From positions 992,001 through 1,056,000 of the forward strand of contig NZ_SOAY01000011.1 in the NCBI RefSeq assembly GCF_004364165.1: DNA of 64,000 nt, in the 5' to 3' direction. Below the pieces are notes generated by a model. It did not search any database and was not told the origin of the DNA. It worked only from the letters and a program-made list of their open reading frames with translations. This stretch comes from Maribacter spongiicola. GTDB taxonomy: Bacteria; Bacteroidota; Bacteroidia; Flavobacteriales; Flavobacteriaceae. Below are positions 1 through 8,716 of the stretch, piece by piece. How positions within the stretch are numbered: the first letter of the stretch is position 1; each line of letters starts with the position of its first letter. A program made the position numbers and the translations under genes.

Positions 1-32
1 AGCCAATACTAGTTTTATAAAAATCAACATAT

Positions 33-638
33 TTATTTACTGGTAATTAATTCTTTATAATATGACAATACATCTAAAACCAAATCTAATCGAGCTCTTT
101 TTAAACGTTGACTAACGGCTGACTGTTTTATGCCTAATTGCTGGGCAATTTCCTTCTGTGAATAATGCGGATAATCTAACGACAATGTTACAATTTCTGC
201 AGAAACAACACTCCAATCATCCATGAAATCTAAAGCTAAACGCAACATTAGATTTAAAGTACGATCATAATCTGCATTACCTGTAGCTATACTGATGTTA
301 ATCTTACTTTCTTTTAGAGTTTCAAAATTACGTCCTGATCTTTGATATGCGGGACCATTAGATTCTGTTACCCCCGTACCTACATATGTTTCTAAACCTA
401 TGCCAATACCCATTCTTACATCTAAACCTTTAATGGTTTTAAGCATTGCTTTAATTCGGATAGCAGTAAACAAAGCATTTTTCTCGGTAACCTTTAATTG
501 AAATTCATCTCCGCGATAAATCTCCCAATTCATTGGTGATGCCCCAAATTGGTTAAAGTAATTCTTCAATAAATCAATCCATTGCGAGCTAGGATGATTT
601 TCAGAATTTATAATGTCACCTGTTATTATAGCTATCAT
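33..638 (-). CDS. SatD-family protein with C-terminal sigma-r4-like HTH
   Basis: 201 residues. The N-terminal two thirds match the SatD family: a GDIINS motif at 7-12, YRGDEFQ at 41-47 and a VRMGIGIGLE...SNGPAYQ block at about 74-99. The C-terminus (about 159-183, YSQKEIAQQLGIKQSAVSQR) is a helix-turn-helix of the sigma region-4/LuxR type, so a DNA-binding regulator is likely. The spacing of the Asp-containing motifs and the GIGIG...NGPAYQ block resembles class III nucleotide cyclases/GGDEF proteins, but this is only a fold-level impression. The ATG is the only good start. The upstream 639-732 region has repeated ATTTATAAG boxes that may be its operator. The ligand is unknown. Confidence 0.72.
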   Translation of the reverse strand: MIAIITGDIINSENHPSSQWIDLLKNYFNQFGASPMNWEIYRGDEFQLKVTEKNALFTAIRIKAMLKTIKGLDVRMGIGIGLETYVGTGVTESNGPAYQRSGRNFETLKESKINISIATGNADYDRTLNLMLRLALDFMDDWSVVSAEIVTLSLDYPHYSQKEIAQQLGIKQSAVSQRLKRARLDLVLDVLSYYKELITSK

Positions 639-666
639 AATTATTAGTTAAAACGCTAATATAAGA

Positions 667-724
667 ATTTATAAGCTAATTAATTAATATTTGTATTTAT
701 AAGTCTATTTGTCAATATTATAAG
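667..724. promoter_or_regulatory. Repeated TTATAAG boxes upstream of the SatD-like gene
   Basis: ATTTATAAG occurs at 667-675 and 695-703 (28 bp apart), and a related ATTATAAG ends at 724. All lie between the SatD-like gene and the methyltransferase gene. Repeated boxes directly upstream of a gene for an HTH protein suggest an autoregulatory operator. The region is very AT-rich, so chance repetition is possible. Confidence 0.35.
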
Positions 725-732
725 AAGCATGC

Positions 733-1185
733 TTAAAACCAACGCCTTGTTAAGATACAATAATCTTTGAACGAACGCCCGAATTTTTCTAATAGAATTC
801 GTTCTTCGGGTATAATTTGAAACCGATTCATATACCCAACAAACCCCGCAGCAATAAGGGTATTGAAAGCATTTCCTAAAATAACGCCTAAAGCCAATAA
901 AACTAAAAGAAGCGACAAGTACATAGGGTTACGAGAAAATTTAAAAATTCCGCCAACCACTAAATTAGAAACTTTATCTGGTTTCGTAGGATCTATAGTT
1001 GTTTTAGCTCTATTAAATTGAAAAAGTGCCCAAAGTGCAATTAAAATTCCTAGACCTACTAAAATTTTAGCGAGCAACATTCTTCCATAAAAATCAAAAT
1101 AACCAATCGGTAAAAATTCTGCCAACAGGTACATCATCAATCCGAAACATAAAAAAACTAAAGCCGGTGGTACTTTTAACTCCAT
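733..1185 (-). CDS. Isoprenylcysteine carboxyl methyltransferase/PEMT-family membrane methyltransferase
   Basis: 150 residues with four or so hydrophobic segments. The family core is clear: SRNPMYLS at 84-91, followed by a membrane hairpin and the PEERILLEKFG...Y segment at 126-142, which binds SAM in ICMT/phospholipid methyltransferases. Bacterial members are integral membrane methyltransferases, and their substrates (lipids, small hydrophobic molecules) are mostly unknown. The gene is divergent from rdgB with a 59-bp gap. The start ATG is supported by the immediate hydrophobic N-terminus. No substrate can be inferred from the neighbours. Confidence 0.8.
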   Translation of the reverse strand: MELKVPPALVFLCFGLMMYLLAEFLPIGYFDFYGRMLLAKILVGLGILIALWALFQFNRAKTTIDPTKPDKVSNLVVGGIFKFSRNPMYLSLLLVLLALGVILGNAFNTLIAAGFVGYMNRFQIIPEERILLEKFGRSFKDYCILTRRWF

Positions 1186-1244
1186 TTTATAAAATTACTA
1201 CATTTGATGGTGTAAATTGACAAACTAGATTTCAAATTATTTTA

Positions 1245-1829
1245 ATGAAGCTTGTATTCGCTACCCATAACCCCAATAAACTAAAAGAGATTCAGCAATT
1301 GGTACCATCATTTATCGAACTTGTTAGTTTAGACATGATCGGTTGCACTACCGATATACCCGAAACGGCAACCACCCTAGAGGGTAATGCAAGAATAAAA
1401 GCAGATTTTATAACAAATACGTATCAAATACCTTGCTTCGCAGATGACACAGGCTTAATTGTAAATTCTCTAAACGGTGATCCAGGCGTATACTCTGCAA
1501 GATATGCAGGACCTGAAAATGACGCTAATGCCAACATGGATAAACTCATGGCTAATTTATCCGACCAAAAAGATAGAAGTGCTTACTTCAATACCATAAT
1601 CGCTTTAAATTTAAATGGTAAAACCCATATATTTGATGGAAGCATACATGGCGAAATTATAGAAATAAAAAAAGGAAATAACGGATTTGGGTATGACCCA
1701 ATCTTTAAACCTAATGGTTACAGCGAAACATTTGCGCAACTACCTTTATCGATAAAGAACAAAATAAGCCATAGAGCGCTAGCGTTTAAAAAATTGATTA
1801 CCTATTTAAATAGTATTCATGTTAAATAA
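1245..1829 (+). CDS. rdgB: Non-canonical purine NTP pyrophosphatase (RdgB/HAM1)
   Basis: 194 residues, normal length for RdgB/HAM1 enzymes, which hydrolyse dITP, dXTP and ITP to monophosphates and keep deaminated purines out of DNA. Visible signatures: ATHNPNKLKEI at 6-16 (substrate loop), the catalytic/metal segment ADDTGL at 66-71, GDPGVYSARYAG at 78-89, GFGYDPIF at 147-154 and SHRALAF at 175-181. The stop overlaps the start of the following DUF4337 gene by 11 bp, so the two are probably translated from one mRNA. Cytosolic. Confidence 0.96.
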   Translation: MKLVFATHNPNKLKEIQQLVPSFIELVSLDMIGCTTDIPETATTLEGNARIKADFITNTYQIPCFADDTGLIVNSLNGDPGVYSARYAGPENDANANMDKLMANLSDQKDRSAYFNTIIALNLNGKTHIFDGSIHGEIIEIKKGNNGFGYDPIFKPNGYSETFAQLPLSIKNKISHRALAFKKLITYLNSIHVK

Positions 1830-2463
1830 AAAAGACAACGGCGAAACTGTAGTCGTATCAGTTGCATCAGAAAGAGCAGAAGCTATTGGCGGTGTTCTAA
1901 TTGCCCTATTCGCAGCCTTAATGGCCATATCACAAATGGTCAATGGCGAATTAGAGGAAGAGATGATGATTGCACATAACAATGTTGTCAGTTATTCTAG
2001 TTGGTATCAATCGAAAAGTATTAAAGAAAGTTTAAAAGAAAGTGAACTTGACTATCTAGGTGCTTTAATTGAAAGTGGCATAGTCACAGAAGAAAATAAA
2101 CCGGTCATAGAACAGAAAATGACTGATGTAAGAGAAAAAATAGTAAAATACGAATCTGAAAAAATAGAAATTCTATTAGGATCTGAAAAAGTAGGTAAAG
2201 AAAATTGGGTACAAGATATCGAAGGCAAAATGGGTATTATTACAGGAGTGAAGGAATGGGAACAATTAACCAAAACCTATGATTATGCCACCAAGAAATT
2301 TGACTATGCACTACTATTTTATCAGATTTGTATCGTACTTGGCGCCGTTTGCATCATAATATATGATAGTCCTGCCCTTCAAAAAGGCTTAATTGTACTC
2401 ATGATTATCTTCGGTATAATAGCCACTTTCCTATCTATATATGGGTATACACTGGCTCCGTAG
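1819..2463 (+). CDS. DUF4337-like membrane protein
   Basis: 214 residues. There is one hydrophobic segment near residues 22-38, then a long charged helical region (about 45-155), and two C-terminal membrane segments (about 163-180 and 188-207). The AHNNVVSYSSWYQSKSIK stretch after the first segment is typical of DUF4337 proteins, whose function is unknown. The ATG lies inside the rdgB coding end (11-bp overlap), which suggests translational coupling. No catalytic motif is visible. Confidence 0.65.
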   Translation: MLNKKDNGETVVVSVASERAEAIGGVLIALFAALMAISQMVNGELEEEMMIAHNNVVSYSSWYQSKSIKESLKESELDYLGALIESGIVTEENKPVIEQKMTDVREKIVKYESEKIEILLGSEKVGKENWVQDIEGKMGIITGVKEWEQLTKTYDYATKKFDYALLFYQICIVLGAVCIIIYDSPALQKGLIVLMIIFGIIATFLSIYGYTLAP

Positions 2464-2504
2464 CATAACTTAATAATAAATTATACCGATTCAATTATTA
2501 GCAG

Positions 2505-2512
2505 TACCTTTG
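2505..2512 (+). promoter_or_regulatory. Candidate -7 box for the DEAD-box helicase
   Basis: TACCTTTG followed by CC matches the Bacteroidota -7 consensus TAnnTTTG. No clear TTG lies 19-21 bp upstream. If used, transcription would begin near 2519 and give an untranslated leader of about 100 nt before the ATG at 2622. Confidence 0.45.
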
Positions 2513-2621
2513 CCGCTTAATTAACGCCGCTGGTATAGCATGTGTTGCCCTGAGTCTAAATAGGTTATATACGATAATCGCTCTATGCAACATTCATATT
2601 TGCGATTTAGTATACATATTT

Positions 2622-4475
2622 ATGACAAAGTTTGAAGCACTGGGACTGCAGAAGTCCTTATTAGATGCTATTACTGATATGGGTTTTGAAACCCCATCAG
2701 AAGTTCAAGAAAAAGCAATCCCTATTTTATTGGAAAGTGAAACCGATCTAGTTGCGCTTGCGCAAACAGGTACAGGTAAAACTGCTGCATTCGGATTCCC
2801 ATTAATTCAAAAAATTGATAGTAATAGTAGAACCACACAAGGTTTAATACTATCACCTACTCGTGAACTGTGCTTACAGATTACGAAAGAAATGCAAGCG
2901 TATTCAAAATACGAGCGTAATATCAATGTAGTTGCCATTTATGGTGGTGCAAGTATTACAGACCAAGCAAGACAGATTAAAAAAGGTGCACAAATTATTG
3001 TGGCTACACCTGGCCGTATGAAAGATATGATCAGTAGACGTCTTGTAGATATTTCGAATATTGACTATTGTGTTCTTGATGAGGCTGATGAAATGCTTAA
3101 CATGGGATTCATGGAAGATATCAAAGATATTCTTTCTGGTACGCCTAATGAAAAATCAACATGGTTGTTCTCTGCAACTATGCCTAGAGAAGTAGCTACT
3201 ATTGCTAAAAAATTCATGCATTCTCCACAAGAAATAACTGTGGGTGCTAAAAACTCTGGAGCATCAACTGTACAACATGAGTATTATGTTGTAGGCGGTA
3301 GAGACCGTTACCCTGCTTTGAAGAGATTGGCAGATACCAACCCAGATATATTTTCAGTTATTTTCTGTAGAACAAAACGTGATACACAAAAGGTTGCCGA
3401 GAGTTTAATCGAAGATGGTTATAATGCAGGAGCGTTACATGGAGATTTGAGTCAAAACCAACGAGACTTGGTAATGAACTCTTTTAGAAAAAGACAAATT
3501 CAAATGCTTGTAGCTACTGATGTTGCTGCACGTGGTATTGATGTTGACGATATTACACATGTCATCAATTACCAATTACCTGATGAAATTGAAACATATA
3601 CGCACCGTAGTGGTAGAACTGGTAGAGCTGGTAAATCTGGTATTTCTATGGTTATTATAACACGTAGCGAGCAACGTAAGATTAAAGCTATTGAGAATAA
3701 GATCAATCAAAAGTTTATTGCAAAACAAATTCCGTCAGGAATCGAAATTTGCGAGATTCAATTATACCACTTAGCAAATAAAATCAAGGACACAAAAATT
3801 AATGAGGATGTAGATGGATATTTACCTGCTATTAATGATGTACTTGAAGGAATAGACCGCGAAGAATTGATCAAGAAAATAGTTTCTGTTGAATTTACAA
3901 GGTTCTCTAATTACTACAACAAGTCTAAAGATTTAAATTCTTCTGACAGTGGCAGAAATAGAGAAAGAAGTGATGATGGAGGCGATAACAGAAGAGGTGG
4001 CGAAATACCTACAAGTGGAGCAGTTCGCTATTTTGTAAATGTTGGTGAAAGAGATGGTTATGATTGGATGACCTTGAAAGATTTCATTAGAGATACTGTA
4101 GGTTTAGGACAAGAAGATGTATTTAAGGTTGATGTTAAAGAAAGTTTTTCTTTCTTTAACACTGAAGCAGAAGTTACACAACAGATTCTAGAAAAATTTA
4201 CTGAATTTAAAGTAGATGGTAGATTTGTGAATGTAGAAGTTTCTAAAAACCCCGGTGGTGGTGGTGGAAATCGCAGAAGCGGCGGAAGCGGTTTTGGCGG
4301 AGGCTATAAAGGAAAAAGAAGTAGTGGTGGCAGAAGAAGAGATGATGACCGTGGCGGAAGAGGCAAAAAAGAAGGAAGCTCTGAATCTAAAGGACGAAGA
4401 CGCGACCGTAGCGAATCTAGCTCACCTAACTCAGGAAAAAGACGTAGCACCAAAAGAAAGGGAGATTTCTTTTAG
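2622..4475 (+). CDS. DEAD-box ATP-dependent RNA helicase with DbpA-type RNA-binding domain and RGG-like tail
   Basis: 617 residues. RecA-like domain 1 carries the Q-motif region, AQTGTGKT (47-54), PTREL (79-83), TPGR (129-132), DEAD (153-156) and SAT (184-186). Domain 2 carries ARGID (303-307) and HRSGRTGR (328-335). A DbpA-like RNA-binding domain follows at about 467-545, as in the CsdA/DeaD group that acts in ribosome assembly and cold adaptation. The last 65 residues are Gly/Arg/Ser/Lys-rich, a disordered RNA-binding tail typical of Bacteroidota homologues. Transcription is monocistronic: it is preceded by a long leader and followed by a strong terminator. Confidence 0.95.
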   Translation: MTKFEALGLQKSLLDAITDMGFETPSEVQEKAIPILLESETDLVALAQTGTGKTAAFGFPLIQKIDSNSRTTQGLILSPTRELCLQITKEMQAYSKYERNINVVAIYGGASITDQARQIKKGAQIIVATPGRMKDMISRRLVDISNIDYCVLDEADEMLNMGFMEDIKDILSGTPNEKSTWLFSATMPREVATIAKKFMHSPQEITVGAKNSGASTVQHEYYVVGGRDRYPALKRLADTNPDIFSVIFCRTKRDTQKVAESLIEDGYNAGALHGDLSQNQRDLVMNSFRKRQIQMLVATDVAARGIDVDDITHVINYQLPDEIETYTHRSGRTGRAGKSGISMVIITRSEQRKIKAIENKINQKFIAKQIPSGIEICEIQLYHLANKIKDTKINEDVDGYLPAINDVLEGIDREELIKKIVSVEFTRFSNYYNKSKDLNSSDSGRNRERSDDGGDNRRGGEIPTSGAVRYFVNVGERDGYDWMTLKDFIRDTVGLGQEDVFKVDVKESFSFFNTEAEVTQQILEKFTEFKVDGRFVNVEVSKNPGGGGGNRRSGGSGFGGGYKGKRSSGGRRRDDDRGGRGKKEGSSESKGRRRDRSESSSPNSGKRRSTKRKGDFF

Positions 4476-4488
4476 TTAATTGTATATT

Positions 4489-4516
4489 AAAAATACGCTT
4501 CGGCGTATTTTTTTTG
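4489..4516 (+). terminator. Intrinsic terminator after the RNA helicase gene
   Basis: Perfect 10-bp stem AAAAATACGC / GCGTATTTTT around a UUCG tetraloop (4499-4502), with the T run continuing to 4516. It is a textbook rho-independent terminator. Confidence 0.93.
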
Positions 4517-4549
4517 TTTTGTTTGCAACTTAATTACGCTGTCAATACA

Positions 4550-5320
4550 ATGAAATATTTATTATCGATTACACTTATTTTATTTTCATTAATAGTTTTC
4601 TCTCAAGAAACAGAAGAAGGTCAACGCCTAAGTGCTGTTGTAGTCAATGCTCAATCTGGCGAACCTCTTGAGAGCGTGCACGTTGTTAACTTGAATCAGG
4701 TTTTTGGAACAATTACCAATGAAAAAGGCGAATTTTCAATCACTGCAGCGGTAAATGACACCCTTTACTTTTCTTTTCTTGGTTTTAAATCACAGAAAAT
4801 AAGGGTTACGAACGATATGTTCAAATTTGAAAATACAGAAATTGCACTGACCGAACTTGCATATGCCCTAGAAGAAGTTATTGTTAGACCATATCAGCTT
4901 ACTGGTTACTTAGAAATCGATGTGAAAAATCTTCCCATCAACAATGCTTATCAATATAGTATATCTGGCTTAGGCGTAAGCTATGAGGGTGGTAACAAAA
5001 ACCCAAGTGCGGTAACTAAAGTTTTAGGAGCTATTCTAAACCCCGCAGATTTATTACGAAACCTTTTTGGCAAGAAACCTGCACAGATGCGTAAGCTTAG
5101 ACAAATGAGAGAAGATGAAGACATTCGTAATCTTCTTGCCTCTAAGTTTGACAGAGAAACTTTAACAGAGTTCTTGCAATTAGAAAAAGTAGATATTCAA
5201 GACATTCTTAATAACTGCAATTATTCAAAATCTTTTATCACCACAGCCAATGACCTTCAGATACTTGACGCCATTAGCAGCTGTTATGAAGAGTACAAAG
5301 TTTTGAATAGAAAGAAATAA
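4550..5320 (+). CDS. Secreted carboxypeptidase-regulatory-like (CarboxypepD_reg-like) protein
   Basis: 256 residues from the ATG at 4550. The frame is open further upstream, but that extension would start inside the terminator, and the ATG sits exactly before a signal peptide (MKYLLSITLILFSLIVFSQ). Residues about 25-105 form a CarboxypepD_reg-like beta-sandwich (VVNAQSGEPLESVHV...GTITNEKGEFSI...DTLYFSFLGFK), the module also found at the front of SusC-type receptors. The remaining 150 residues are helical and charged. Probably periplasmic or outer-membrane associated. No plug or barrel is present, so it is a stand-alone family member of unknown function. Confidence 0.75.
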   Translation: MKYLLSITLILFSLIVFSQETEEGQRLSAVVVNAQSGEPLESVHVVNLNQVFGTITNEKGEFSITAAVNDTLYFSFLGFKSQKIRVTNDMFKFENTEIALTELAYALEEVIVRPYQLTGYLEIDVKNLPINNAYQYSISGLGVSYEGGNKNPSAVTKVLGAILNPADLLRNLFGKKPAQMRKLRQMREDEDIRNLLASKFDRETLTEFLQLEKVDIQDILNNCNYSKSFITTANDLQILDAISSCYEEYKVLNRKK

Positions 5321-5371
5321 TATTTTTTAAAACGGAATCCTTGTTATAGTTTTATTGCAAATAACAGGAAA

Positions 5372-7063
5372 ATGAAAAACGTATTCTTATTAGGGCTATT
5401 ATCTATAGTATTGATTTCTTGCCAACCTAAGAGCAAAGAAAAATCAGAAACTATTGCTGTAGTTAAAGATTCAGTTGAAACCCCTAAAAAGAACCCCAAT
5501 TTTCAATGGGAAGCTGCTACCGTTTATTTTCTACTTACCGACCGATTCAATAACGCAAATACTGCTAATGATCTAAATTTTGAGCGTGACGAAGAAACCG
5601 GAGAACTTAGAGGTTTTTTAGGCGGAGATATTGAAGGCATTACAGAAAAAATTAAAGATGGCTATTTTACAGACCTAGGAGTAAACGCCATTTGGTTCAC
5701 TCCGGTTGTTGAACAGATTCATGGTGCCACAGATGAGGGTACTGGTAACACATATGGCTATCATGGCTATTGGGCAAAAGACTGGACAGCCATAGATCCA
5801 AATTTCGGCACCGATAAAGATTTAGAAACTTTAATTGAAACTGCTCACCAGAACGGTATTCGAATTTTACTCGATGTCGTTCTAAATCATACTGGTCCTG
5901 TTACTGAAAAAGATCCTGTATGGCCAGCAGAATGGGTACGTACCTCCCCTACTTGCGAATTTACTACTTACGAGAATACTACAGCGTGCACATTGGTTGC
6001 CAATCTTCCAGATATATTAACTGAATCAGATGCCGCAGTTAATTTACCCGATGCACTTTTAGCAAAATGGAAAGCCGAAGGTAGACTAAGCGAAGAATTA
6101 GATGAGCTTGAATTGTTTTTTGATCGTACCGGTTACCCAAGGGCTCCTAGATTTTACATCATTAAATGGCTAACCGATTATGTTCATAAATATGGTGTAG
6201 ACGGTTTTAGAGTCGATACTGTTAAACATGCCAATGAAAATTCGTGGGCAGAATTGTACAAAGAGGCTTCTACTGCTTTTGACCTTTGGAAAAAGAAAAA
6301 TGCCAACAAAGTATTAGATGGCAACCCTTTTTATATGGTCGGGGAAGTTTATAATTACGGAATTTCTGGAGGACAAGAATTTGATTTAGGCGACAAAAAA
6401 GTAAACTATTTCGATAATGGATTTAAGAGTCTTATCAATTTCGAATTAAAGAACGATGCCAATAGTGACTATGATACTATTTTTACCAAGTACAGTAAAC
6501 TACTGCATACCACTTTTAAAGACAAAAGCGTTTTAAACTATCTTACATCTCATGATGATGGTCAGCCTTTCGACCAAGAAAGAACAAACCCTAAAAGAGC
6601 AGCGAACGTATTGCTATTGACCCCTGGGGCATCACAAATATATTATGGTGATGAAACTGCTCGTAGTCTAGTTATTGAAGGTACGCAAGGTGACGCTACA
6701 TTAAGATCGTTCATGAATTGGAACGAGCTAGACAGCCTACCAAAAGCAAAAGAAACCTTAGCCTATTGGCAGAAATTAGGAACTTTTAGAAATGACCACC
6801 CATCTATAGGTGCTGGTATTCATAAGAGGATTTCAAAAGCACCATATGTATTTAGCAGATACTTTAGTAAAGATGATTTTGTAGATAAAATAGTTATCGC
6901 TTTAGACGCCCCTAAAGGGAAAAAATCTATTTCTGTAAAGGGTATCTTTGGCGATGGCACAAAATTATACGACCGCTTTTCTGAAACTGAAGTAACAGTC
7001 AACAAAAACAAAGTGTTGTTAGATAATGACTTTGAAGTCGTCTTGTTAGAACTTCGTAACTAG
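5372..7063 (+). CDS. GH13 alpha-amylase-family lipoprotein
   Basis: 563 residues. A lipoprotein signal peptide ends at LLSIVLISC (Cys17). The four conserved GH13 regions are present: DVVLNH at 168-173, GFRVDTVKH at 278-286 with nucleophile Asp282, the acid/base Glu325 in MVGEVYNYG, and TSHDD at 392-396 with the transition-state Asp395. This predicts a retaining alpha-glucan hydrolase tethered to the cell envelope. A short beta-rich C-terminal domain follows residue 490. No SusC/D or other PUL genes are adjacent, so it is a solitary amylase; the exact substrate is not evident. Confidence 0.92.
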   Translation: MKNVFLLGLLSIVLISCQPKSKEKSETIAVVKDSVETPKKNPNFQWEAATVYFLLTDRFNNANTANDLNFERDEETGELRGFLGGDIEGITEKIKDGYFTDLGVNAIWFTPVVEQIHGATDEGTGNTYGYHGYWAKDWTAIDPNFGTDKDLETLIETAHQNGIRILLDVVLNHTGPVTEKDPVWPAEWVRTSPTCEFTTYENTTACTLVANLPDILTESDAAVNLPDALLAKWKAEGRLSEELDELELFFDRTGYPRAPRFYIIKWLTDYVHKYGVDGFRVDTVKHANENSWAELYKEASTAFDLWKKKNANKVLDGNPFYMVGEVYNYGISGGQEFDLGDKKVNYFDNGFKSLINFELKNDANSDYDTIFTKYSKLLHTTFKDKSVLNYLTSHDDGQPFDQERTNPKRAANVLLLTPGASQIYYGDETARSLVIEGTQGDATLRSFMNWNELDSLPKAKETLAYWQKLGTFRNDHPSIGAGIHKRISKAPYVFSRYFSKDDFVDKIVIALDAPKGKKSISVKGIFGDGTKLYDRFSETEVTVNKNKVLLDNDFEVVLLELRN

Positions 7064-7077
7064 AACTTTAATTGATA

Positions 7078-7440
7078 TCAGGCATTAGAATGCACTGCAA
7101 TTCTATTGCCTTCGGTATCTTTTAAAAGCCCCATAAATCCGTGTCCGTCACCTATTTCAGTTTTTGGCTGCAATACGTGTCCCCTGGCTTTTTCAACTTT
7201 TCCTAAAACAATGGCGGCATCGTCGCATGCAAATAAACAAGTAGCCCTTCCCATTGGCTAGGTATATTGGTTTTGCTGAACCAAAGCACCATTAGCCTGA
7301 CCCAAAATCTGTTTGTCTGGGAATAGACCCATTTCAAATTCTCCGAAATTGTTCACTGCAATGCTAACATTTAAAATAGACTTATAGAACTTTTGAGCTC
7401 TGGTCATGTCTGCTACAGGAATTTCATACCATGCTATCAT
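7078..7440 (-). pseudogene. VOC/glyoxalase-family protein interrupted by one in-frame TAG
   Basis: Reading from the ATG at 7440, 60 codons (MIAWYEIPVADMTRAQKFY...) end at TAG (7260-7258). The same frame then continues without any frameshift for 59 more codons (PMGRATCLFACDDAAIVLGK... to ...DTEGNRIAVHSNA) and ends at TGA 7080-7078. Together they make a normal 120-residue VOC protein of the glyoxalase/bleomycin-resistance fold with both beta-alpha-beta-beta-beta modules. So a single nonsense codon splits an otherwise intact gene. It starts 2 bp after the SRPBCC gene, in one operon. It may be a recent pseudogene, a sequencing error or a readthrough site. Confidence 0.85.
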
Positions 7441-7442
7441 TT

Positions 7443-7970
7443 CTAACTATTTAAATTATGTTTAAGACTCTGTAACCCTTCTTCAAAATCCTTACCTACC
7501 ATTTTATCCATAGACTTGAACAACATCATTATACTCATAGGAAACTTGTTCTTACCAGAGAATCCCCAGCTAACTTTGCACCTATTTCCATCCAAATCGT
7601 CAAGATCCATATAGCAATCTGATCTTGACTTATACGGCTTTAAGAATCGTAAATCTTGTTCTATGCGCCTACCCTCATCTATTCTAGTAATTTCTTGTTC
7701 TCCCTCACCTACATCTTTATTTCCGCTCCAATGGCTAGTAGCACCAACTTCACCATCGACACCCGTATATGTCAGTTTCATATTAGGGTCTTTTTTAGCC
7801 CAAGGAGACCATTCTTGTTGCTTCTTTAAAAACTTCAAATGCTCCCAAACTTTTTCTGGTGCATGCTCCAATTCAATACTCCTCGAAACCTCATAGGTTT
7901 TTGGTGCAATGAGAGCTAGAAAAGTTATTAAAACGAATACTACTGCAATAATTATAAATACAGTATACAT
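7443..7970 (-). CDS. Membrane-anchored SRPBCC (polyketide cyclase/START-like) protein
   Basis: 175 residues. One N-terminal transmembrane segment (about 3-24) precedes an SRPBCC domain starting at YEVSRSIELEHAPEKVWEHL and running to the C-terminal helix (MVGKDFEEGLQSLKHNL). This fold binds hydrophobic ligands, but no ligand can be read from the sequence. The family is common in Bacteroidota, often beside VOC-domain genes, as here: the broken VOC gene starts 2 bp downstream. trmH lies upstream on the same strand. Confidence 0.82.
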   Translation of the reverse strand: MYTVFIIIAVVFVLITFLALIAPKTYEVSRSIELEHAPEKVWEHLKFLKKQQEWSPWAKKDPNMKLTYTGVDGEVGATSHWSGNKDVGEGEQEITRIDEGRRIEQDLRFLKPYKSRSDCYMDLDDLDGNRCKVSWGFSGKNKFPMSIMMLFKSMDKMVGKDFEEGLQSLKHNLNS

Positions 7971-8011
7971 GGGCTGGTTAATTAGCTATTAAACAACAAG
8001 TTAAACAAAAA

Positions 8012-8668
8012 TTAATTATCAGACTTATATCTTTCTAAAATATCATCGATACTCTTTATTGACTTTTTAGTCCAGTTTAATCGTCTTTCAAATATTTCTT
8101 CATCGGTTAATTTCCAATCTACATCTGAAGCTTTTAATTTTGTTGTTAAATGCTGAAGTATAATTGCTGCTGAAACAGAAATATTAAGACTTTCCGTAAA
8201 ACCTACCATGGGTATTTTCAAATAGGCATCTGACTTTTCTAATACATAATCGCTTAATCCATTTTTCTCTGTCCCAAAAAACAAAGCTGTTTTACCATCT
8301 AGATTAAAATCTTGTAAAAGCGAACTATCTGCATGCGGACTAGTAGCTACAATTTTATATCCTTTTTCTCGCAACGAATCAATTACTTGTTTTGAATTTT
8401 GATATCGTTTTATATCTACCCATTTCTGCGCGCCCATGGCAATTTCCTCATCTAAATGTTGTCCGTTTCTATCCTCAATCAAATGCGCAGTCTGTACACC
8501 GAAAGATTCACAACTTCTTACCACTGCACTTGTATTGTGCATTTGAAAAACATCTTCTACAGCGACCGTTAAATAGTTCGTTCGCTGAGCCAATATTTCA
8601 TTAAATCGCTGTTTTCTATTTTCTGAAATAAATTCTTCTAAATACGCTAAAAGCTTCAAATCAATCAT
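8012..8668 (-). CDS. trmH: tRNA (guanosine-18-2'-O)-methyltransferase TrmH (SpoU family)
   Basis: 219 residues from ATG 8668 (MIDLKLLAYLEEFISENRK). The open frame extends 13 codons further, but those codons do not resemble the family N-terminus and would fill the gap to the divergent sirtuin gene. The three SpoU/SPOUT knot motifs are present: NTSAVVRSCESFG, LFFGTEKNGLS and IPMVGFTESLNISVSAAI. The enzyme uses SAM to methylate the ribose of G18 in tRNA. The N-terminal helical extension is typical of TrmH rather than RlmB. Cytosolic. Confidence 0.9.
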   Translation of the reverse strand: MIDLKLLAYLEEFISENRKQRFNEILAQRTNYLTVAVEDVFQMHNTSAVVRSCESFGVQTAHLIEDRNGQHLDEEIAMGAQKWVDIKRYQNSKQVIDSLREKGYKIVATSPHADSSLLQDFNLDGKTALFFGTEKNGLSDYVLEKSDAYLKIPMVGFTESLNISVSAAIILQHLTTKLKASDVDWKLTDEEIFERRLNWTKKSIKSIDDILERYKSDN

Positions 8669-8716
8669 GCGCACAAGATAAGAAAAGTATATTTTTATGC
8701 CTATCATTAAGACCTC

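Noticed and set aside
4514..4549. Longer start for the CarboxypepD_reg-like protein
   Set aside because: The extension runs through the terminator of the helicase gene, and the ATG at 4550 directly precedes a signal peptide.
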